DNA of 64,000 nucleotides, from positions 620,001 through 684,000 of the forward strand of contig NZ_JAPWGM010000001.1 in assembly GCF_027213715.1 (NCBI RefSeq). The letters run 5' to 3'. This stretch comes from Pedobacter punctiformis (GTDB taxonomy: Bacteria > Bacteroidota > Bacteroidia > Sphingobacteriales > Sphingobacteriaceae). Below the pieces are notes generated by a model that was not told the origin of the DNA, did not search any database, and saw nothing but the letters and a program-made list of their open reading frames with translations. Below are positions 59,383-64,000 of this stretch, in pieces (the first letter of the stretch is position 1; each line of letters starts with the position of its first letter). A program made the translations under genes and the position numbers.

Positions 59383-59780
59383 TGTTAGATTTTAAATTCT
59401 AAATCATGGGATGTGATTATATGGCGCAAAAATAGAGGACTAAAAAAATTTAATTGCCATGTAATTGTTAGATTGTTAGTGCTAAAGTTTTTATGAAAAA
59501 CCGCTGACTAAAAACTGCCCTGGCGATTGATAACGCTGTTTAATAAACCTTATTGGAGCGGTATACTTTTAAATAGCAGAAACATGGCCGGGAGGTATTT
59601 GTAACGTATGAAGCGAGTACCGCTGACCTGAGCATAACAGCAGTTTTTAAAAGATTTAGCAGAAAGAAGGACTTGCGTTAAAATAAACCAGTGCCAGTGC
59701 TTTCCAAAACATCAACCTATTTTTTGTGTTAAAAAGCTTAAAAAAGCACCTTTCTTCTGCATCATAAATTGCAAAAACAA
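59383..59780. other. 470-bp intergenic region with no gene; structured non-coding element
   Basis: No ORF of credible composition lies between the LpxL-like and typA genes. Residues 59510-59518 (AAAAACTGC) and 59640-59648 (GCAGTTTTT) form a perfect 9-bp inverted repeat around 121 bp. Inside, AGCGGTAT (59553 onward) and AGTACCGCT (59616 onward) are partly complementary, and CCGCTGAC occurs twice (59501, 59620). The stretch is less AT-rich than nearby spacers. It may encode an RNA or be a repeat element. Confidence 0.4.
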
Positions 59781-59787
59781 ACAAAAA

Positions 59788-59817
59788 AATCCCGTTTCGA
59801 ATAAACGAAACGGGATT
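59788..59817 (-). terminator. Rho-independent terminator of typA
   Basis: Perfect 12-bp stem AATCCCGTTTCG / CGAAACGGGATT with a 6-nt loop. On the minus strand it continues with TTTTTGTTTG. It lies 36 bp after the typA stop. Confidence 0.92.
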
Positions 59818-59852
59818 ATATTTTGCAAATAAGCTTTAAAGCTTATCATTAT

Positions 59853-61658
59853 TTAAGCAAATTGCTTTCCTTTAACTTTACGCTCTTGTTCAGTTAAGTA
59901 AATTTTACGTAAGCGCATGCTTGCAGGCGTTACTTCAATGTACTCATCAGCCTGGATATATTCCATCGCTTCTTCTAAAGAGAATTTAATTGCCGGAGCG
60001 ATACGGGTGTTATCATCAGTACCTGATGCACGCATATTGGTTAAAGCTTTACCTTTTACCACGTTTACCACTAAATCATTATCACGGATGTGCTCACCCA
60101 TAATCTGACCTTCGTAAACATCAACTCCCGGATCAACGAAGAAACGACCTCTATCCTGTAGCTTATCAATTGAATAAGCCGTAGTTTGACCTTTTTCCAT
60201 TGAAACCAACACGCCGTTTAAACGACCAGGAATTGTACCTTTCCAAGGCTCATAAGCCTTGAAACGGTGCGCCATAATTGCTTCACCAGCAGTAGCTGTT
60301 AAAACGTTATTACGTAAACCGATAATACCACGCGATGGGATTTCGAATTCTAAGTGTTGTAAATCGCCTTTCGGTTCCATAATTAACAACTCACCTTTAC
60401 GCTGAGTTACCAATTCGATTACTTTACCCGAAACTTCAGCAGGTACATCTACAATTAAAGTTTCAATTGGCTCATTCTTTTTACCGTCAATTTCTTTAAC
60501 GATAACCTGTGGCTGACCAACCTGTAATTCATAACCTTCACGACGCATCGTTTCGATTAATACAGATAAATGGAGAATACCACGGCCATAAACCAACCAA
60601 GAATCAGGAGACGCAGTTTCAACAACTTTTAAAGCTAAGTTTTTCTCAGTTTCTTTAATCAAACGTTCTTTAATACGTTGAGAAGTTACCAATTTACCTT
60701 CTTTACCAAAAAATGGAGAGTTGTTAATGGTGAACAACATATTCATTGTTGGCTCATCAATACTGATTACCGGTAATTGTTCTGGCGCTTCAAAGTCAGC
60801 AATAGTATCACCAATATCAAAACCATCAATACCTACAACCGCACAAATATCACCTGAACTTACTTCTGTAGTACGGATTTTTCCTAAACCTTCGAAAGTA
60901 TAAAGTTCTTTTACTCTTGACTTAACAATTCTGCCATCACGTTTAATTAAAGTAACCGGTTGGTTTTCTTTAATGGTACCGCGGTGAACACGACCAATTG
61001 CAATACGACCTACAAAAGATGAATAATCTAAAGAGGTGATTTGCATTTGTAAAGTACCTTCGTTAATTGGTGCCGGCGGAATATTAGCCACAACAGCATC
61101 TAATAAAGCAAAAATATCAGTAGTTGGTACTTTCCAGTCTGTACTCATCCATCCTTGTTTAGATGAACCGTAAATTACAGGGAAGTCTAATTGCTCTTCA
61201 GTAGCCTCAAGGTTAAAGAACAATTCGAAAATTTGTTCGTAAACCTCTTCAGGACGACAGTTTTCTTTATCTACTTTGTTTACCACCACAATTGGTTTTA
61301 AACCAAGTGCCAAAGCTTTTTGCGTTACGAAACGCGTTTGAGGCATTGCACCTTCAAAAGCATCGCAAAGTAAAAGTACTCCATCGGCCATTTTTAAAAC
61401 ACGCTCTACCTCACCGCCGAAATCCGCGTGACCAGGAGTGTCAATAATGTTAATCTTTACATCTTTGTATTGTACCGACACATTTTTAGATACGATTGTG
61501 ATACCACGCTCACGCTCTAAATCGTTGTTATCCAATATCAAATCGCCCGTTTGTTCGTTGTCACGAAAAATAGAACAAGAATGTAAAATCTTATCAACCA
61601 ATGTAGTTTTACCGTGGTCAACGTGTGCTATAATAGCTATATTTCTAATCTTTTGCAT
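59853..61658 (-). CDS. typA: Ribosome-associated GTPase TypA/BipA
   Basis: 601 aa, the usual length. The translational GTPase motifs are AHVDHGKTTLVDKILHSC (G1, about residues 10-27), RERGITIVSKNVSVQYK (switch I), DTPGHADFGGEVERV (G3) and VVNKVDKENCRPEEVYE (G4). Two beta-barrel domains and the TypA-specific C-terminal domain follow, with AYSIDKLQDRGRFFVDPG and IGEH-like MGEHIRDNDLVVNV. TypA binds ribosomes under stress. It has its own promoter (61681-61710) and a strong terminator. Confidence 0.97.
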   Translation of the reverse strand: MQKIRNIAIIAHVDHGKTTLVDKILHSCSIFRDNEQTGDLILDNNDLERERGITIVSKNVSVQYKDVKINIIDTPGHADFGGEVERVLKMADGVLLLCDAFEGAMPQTRFVTQKALALGLKPIVVVNKVDKENCRPEEVYEQIFELFFNLEATEEQLDFPVIYGSSKQGWMSTDWKVPTTDIFALLDAVVANIPPAPINEGTLQMQITSLDYSSFVGRIAIGRVHRGTIKENQPVTLIKRDGRIVKSRVKELYTFEGLGKIRTTEVSSGDICAVVGIDGFDIGDTIADFEAPEQLPVISIDEPTMNMLFTINNSPFFGKEGKLVTSQRIKERLIKETEKNLALKVVETASPDSWLVYGRGILHLSVLIETMRREGYELQVGQPQVIVKEIDGKKNEPIETLIVDVPAEVSGKVIELVTQRKGELLIMEPKGDLQHLEFEIPSRGIIGLRNNVLTATAGEAIMAHRFKAYEPWKGTIPGRLNGVLVSMEKGQTTAYSIDKLQDRGRFFVDPGVDVYEGQIMGEHIRDNDLVVNVVKGKALTNMRASGTDDNTRIAPAIKFSLEEAMEYIQADEYIEVTPASMRLRKIYLTEQERKVKGKQFA

Positions 61659-61680
61659 AAAATGCGCCTCAAATTTGGCG

Positions 61681-61710
61681 CAAAGATAGTGTTTTGAAAT
61701 GGATTTTCAA
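61681..61710 (-). promoter_or_regulatory. Strong promoter of typA
   Basis: On the minus strand TTG (61708-61710), exactly 19 bp, then TATCTTTG (61681-61688): a complete match to the Bacteroidota consensus. A start near 61675 gives a leader of about 17 nt before the ATG at 61658. Confidence 0.78.
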
Positions 61711-61836
61711 CTATACGGCTCACTATTTAATGCGATGATAATGTTGTAATTATCTCATAATTAATTAGAAAAGCAAGTGTATGGATATTTAGGCAATTGG
61801 ATGGCGAACCGAAAATATTCATTAATTTTATTCCCC

Positions 61837-62211
61837 ATGGAAACAAACAAGGGTATTGAAACTTTTTATGCAGAAACGAGGCAAAAATGGCGGGAATGGC
61901 TTGAGCAAAATGGCCAGTTAAAAACCGAAGTTTGTCTGATTCTATATAGCAAAAATGCTAAAACACCAAGCGTAAACTATGTTGAAGCGGTGGAAGAAGC
62001 CTTGTGTTTTGGCTGGATAGATTCTTTAACCAATAAAAGAGATGCCGACAGCCGGTATCAGCGTTTTTCGCAACGCAAACCCAAAAGCAACTGGAGCTCA
62101 TCCAATAAAGAAAGAGTTGCCAAACTGACTGAACAGGGATTGATGACGGAACATGGTCAAAAAATGATTGATCTGGCAAAGCAAAACGGAAACTGGGAAA
62201 GCATTAATTAA
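61837..62211 (+). CDS. YdeI/OmdA-like protein lacking its C-terminal domain
   Basis: 124 aa from the ATG at 61837 (METNKGIETFYAETRQKWRE); an open frame upstream looks non-coding. EWLEQNGQLKTEVCLILYSK, PSVNYVEAVEEALCFGWIDS and SQRKPKSNWSSSNKERVAKL are characteristic of the YdeI N-terminal domain. Family members are about 190-200 aa with a C-terminal OmdA domain; here the protein stops directly after NGNWESIN. Only 38 bp separate it from the next gene, with no trace of the missing part. It is a shortened version or a pseudogene in progress. Confidence 0.75.
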   Translation: METNKGIETFYAETRQKWREWLEQNGQLKTEVCLILYSKNAKTPSVNYVEAVEEALCFGWIDSLTNKRDADSRYQRFSQRKPKSNWSSSNKERVAKLTEQGLMTEHGQKMIDLAKQNGNWESIN

Positions 62212-62249
62212 TAATAATATCACCAATACACCCCTATTGAAAATACCAA

Positions 62250-62609
62250 ATGAAAATTGAAACGCACACCATAAACGATACCCGGATTGCAGAATTAATT
62301 TCGGACAGGTTGATCATTAAAACCGCAGAGGATGGTATTGACTTACTGGGAAATTTATATTATCAGGATTTTGATAAAATTATAATCAGCGAACAAAACA
62401 TCACCTCTGACTTTTTTGATTTAAAAAATGGAATGGCAGGAGAAATCCTTCAGAAATTTTCAAATTACCGTGTTCGTTTAGCCGTAGTTGGTAATTTTAG
62501 TCCATATCAAAGTAAAAGCATTAAAGATTTTATATACGAGAGTAATAAGGGCAGGCATATTAATTTTCTGGATTCAACAGCGGAAGCTTTAAAAAAACTT
62601 TCCATTTGA
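62250..62609 (+). CDS. DUF4180 domain protein
   Basis: 119 aa, the usual length. ETHTINDTRIAELISDRLII, ADEG-like TAEDGIDLLGNLYYQDFDKI and IISEQNITSDFFDLKNGMAG correspond to DUF4180, a STAS/SpoIIAA-like fold. VRLAVVGNFSPYQSKSIKDF is typical of its middle, and KGRHINFLDSTAEALKKL ends it. Cytoplasmic, with no established function. It lies 38 bp after the YdeI-like gene and 22 bp before the secreted protein gene, so may share their transcript. Confidence 0.85.
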   Translation: MKIETHTINDTRIAELISDRLIIKTAEDGIDLLGNLYYQDFDKIIISEQNITSDFFDLKNGMAGEILQKFSNYRVRLAVVGNFSPYQSKSIKDFIYESNKGRHINFLDSTAEALKKLSI

Positions 62610-62631
62610 TTTTAAAAGTAATCTGAGCGCA

Positions 62632-63048
62632 ATGACAACAACAAAAATCTCCGTTATAAAAACAGCTATGCTTTTGACCTTTCTGATTTTACCTGTTCTT
62701 GCATTTTCTCAAAAAGCATTTGAATACGAATATTACGTTGGAAAAACAAAAGACATGTCGATTAAGCTTTCGCTTGCGGATGGCTATATTGCAGCCAGCG
62801 AAATCAGGACTGTTGCGTTTAAAAATAAAAAAGCTTCAAAGTTTTTAACGGAAACCGGATATGAACAGCCCAACCGAAAAATGAAATTTTATCATTATTC
62901 GCCTTCGCAAAAAGAATTTCCGGATTATTTTATTATTGAAAACATTAAAGATACTTATGAGGTTGTGCCCGAAAAAATGGCGGGTAAATATTACTTCAAC
63001 AACAAGGCAATTGATTTTACGCTGAAAAAAGTAAAATCCAGTCATTAG
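62632..63048 (+). CDS. Small secreted protein, unrecognised
   Basis: 138 aa. The hydrophobic N-terminus (about residues 12-27, TAMLLTFLILPVLAFS) and the following Gln suggest cleavage by signal peptidase I. The mature part, rich in Lys, Phe and Tyr, has no cysteine. Short alternating segments such as KLSLADGYIAASEIRTVAF and AFEYEYYVGKTKDMSI suggest a beta-rich fold. I recognise no family. Location: envelope or periplasm. It is followed by a DUF2459 gene after 62 bp. Confidence 0.6.
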   Translation: MTTTKISVIKTAMLLTFLILPVLAFSQKAFEYEYYVGKTKDMSIKLSLADGYIAASEIRTVAFKNKKASKFLTETGYEQPNRKMKFYHYSPSQKEFPDYFIIENIKDTYEVVPEKMAGKYYFNNKAIDFTLKKVKSSH

Positions 63049-63110
63049 GGTTACCATTACCAACCGATAGTATTAATGGTGATGTTGCTGTTCGACATCT
63101 ATAATTCAGC

Positions 63111-63788
63111 ATGACTAAAAAGATTCTACGCCATACCCGAAACTTCCTGTTCTTTTTTATCGGGTCTATTCTGCTTTATTTTGCCTGTGCTTTTTGTTTA
63201 TCACGGATCACCATTAATAAAAATCCGCTAAACAAGCAGGAAATAGCGATTTACATCATGACAAATGGTGTACATACCGATATTGTGGTTCCGGCAAAAC
63301 ATCTACTGATGGATTGGACAAAAGAAATTAAATATTCTAACACTCAATCTGCAGATAGCAGCTATCACTACCTGGCTTTGGGTTGGGGAGATAAGAAATT
63401 TTATCTGGAAACGCCCGAATTTTCAGATTTAAAGCTTAATGTAGCACTGGGCGCCATAACCGGCTTAAATTCATCTGCCATGCACGCTACTTACTATAAA
63501 AACATCGTTGAAGATGAAAGCTGCAAAAAGCTAATGATCGATTCAGTTCAATATGCAGCTTTAGTTGGCTATATTTCAAAAAGTTTTGATCAGGATGCAA
63601 ACGGGCATTTCATCAACATTAAAACTAAAGCCAATTATGATCATGCCGATGCCTTTTATGAAGCTGTTGGGAGTTACAGTATTTTTAAAACCTGCAATAC
63701 CTGGGCAAATAGTGCTTTAAAAAAATGCGGGCAAAAAAGTTGTTTATGGACAATCTTCGATACCCCTATCTTTTTAAAATATCAATAG
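63111..63788 (+). CDS. DUF2459 family protein (TIGR02117)
   Basis: 225 aa. A membrane anchor at residues about 12-32 is followed by a periplasmic domain. MTNGVHTDIVVPAKHLLMDW, HYLALGWGDKKFYLETPEFS and NALGA-like VALGAITGLNSSAMHATYYK match DUF2459, whose members have a His-rich core and are thought to be papain-like hydrolases. CNTWANSALKKCGQKSCLWT near the C-terminus carries a conserved Cys and Asn/His context. Whether it is an active cysteine hydrolase is unknown. Confidence 0.85.
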   Translation: MTKKILRHTRNFLFFFIGSILLYFACAFCLSRITINKNPLNKQEIAIYIMTNGVHTDIVVPAKHLLMDWTKEIKYSNTQSADSSYHYLALGWGDKKFYLETPEFSDLKLNVALGAITGLNSSAMHATYYKNIVEDESCKKLMIDSVQYAALVGYISKSFDQDANGHFINIKTKANYDHADAFYEAVGSYSIFKTCNTWANSALKKCGQKSCLWTIFDTPIFLKYQ

Positions 63789-63793
63789 ACAAA

Positions 63794-64000
63794 TTATCCT
63801 TCGAATGCCCAATTCAGGAAAGCAGGCATTGCGCTCTCCCAGGTAGGCACATCATGTTTGCCGCCAACCTTTTCGTAGTAAAAAACATTTTCCGGCCTTT
63901 TATAACCTTTCTTCAATAATGCTTTTACAATGTCGATCGTATCATCAATAGAATCAATAATCATATTTTTATTACGGTCTGCTTTTTCATCTTCAGTACC
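63794..64000 (-). CDS. Putative esterase, alpha/beta-hydrolase fold (N-terminus cut by window edge)
   Basis: The last 68 residues are present; the start lies beyond the right edge. SIDDTIDIVKALLKKGYKRP precedes YYEKVGGKHDVPTWESAMPA and a terminal FLNWAFEG. The GGKHDxxxWxxxxPxFLxWAF pattern, with the His of the catalytic triad, is typical of the C-terminus of esterase D/Fes-type (Putative_esterase) hydrolases. The nucleophile is not in the window. The stop lies 5 bp from the convergent DUF2459 stop. Confidence 0.75.
   Translation of the reverse strand, partial: GTEDEKADRNKNMIIDSIDDTIDIVKALLKKGYKRPENVFYYEKVGGKHDVPTWESAMPAFLNWAFEG

Noticed and set aside
1..64000. tRNA, rRNA, CRISPR arrays and insertion sequences
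   Set aside because: I scanned the spacers for cloverleaf-type arms, regular repeats and transposase motifs and saw none. A tRNA or covariance search would be needed to exclude short or odd RNAs.

Overview
The window comes from a low-GC member of the Bacteroidota, most likely Sphingobacteriaceae and Pedobacter-like. The evidence is the set of Bacteroidota-typical families (DUF3109, DUF3108, DUF2480, DUF4834, DUF6702, YfhO, an SLBB exporter without a tyrosine kinase), several promoters of the TTG-N19/20-TAnnTTTG type, and the near absence of Shine-Dalgarno sequences. I saw no rRNA, tRNA, CRISPR array, insertion sequence or prophage. Family names are recognised by eye from sequence; nothing was searched against a database.

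Region 1 (1-15.9 kb, all minus strand) is a Wzx/Wzy-type surface polysaccharide locus, read from right to left. It begins with the dTDP-L-rhamnose genes rfbB-rfbC-rfbD-rfbA, closed by a strong terminator. Next come a UDP-HexNAc 6-dehydrogenase and gmd, each with its own -7 box, then the outer-membrane SLBB exporter, a Wzz-like chain-length protein, an unannotated 32-codon ORF, the Wzx flippase, an EpsG-like polymerase, two GT2 and one GT4 glycosyltransferases, and a CapE-like dehydratase cut by the left edge. The glycosyltransferase/flippase core looks more AT-rich than its flanks.

Region 2 (15.9-30.2 kb) is mostly housekeeping and envelope genes: a LexA/CI-like S24 regulator, DUF3109/DUF3108/DUF2480 proteins, a PpiD/SurA-type foldase, the coaX-outer membrane protein-lptC operon, a polytopic membrane protein, a glycosyltransferase plus LpxH-like phosphoesterase pair, an unlisted 31-aa membrane microprotein with its own promoter, and a YfhO-type protein.

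Region 3 (30.2-44.7 kb) has a GbsR/MarR-like regulator with a perfect 26-bp palindrome over its -33 box. It heads a group with a DCC thiol oxidoreductase-like membrane protein, a TIGR01777 SDR protein and an SRPBCC protein. Then come DUF4834, YwbE, DUF3472, uvrB, an M1 peptidase/HupE/DUF6702 group, a deacetylase-like protein that seems to have lost its catalytic residues, upp, a small LMW-PTP-like protein, a YjjG-type HAD nucleotidase and a DinB-like protein.

Region 4 (44.7-59.3 kb) holds a lipoprotein with three copies of a His/Cys motif, then a second glycan cluster: flippase, three methyltransferases, three glycosyltransferases, a GH29 fucosidase and a PAP2 phosphatase, with a rhomboid protease between. 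After it come a protein with a kinase-like residue pattern, a serine hydrolase and an LpxL-like acyltransferase.

Region 5 (59.3-64 kb) contains a 470-bp non-coding stretch with inverted repeats, typA with a textbook promoter and terminator, a C-terminally shortened YdeI protein, DUF4180, a small secreted protein, a DUF2459 protein and the end of an esterase. I found no complete new defence or mobile system. The best candidates for something undescribed are the palindrome-controlled GbsR operon, the His/Cys-repeat lipoprotein, the kinase-like protein, the two microproteins and the structured intergenic element.
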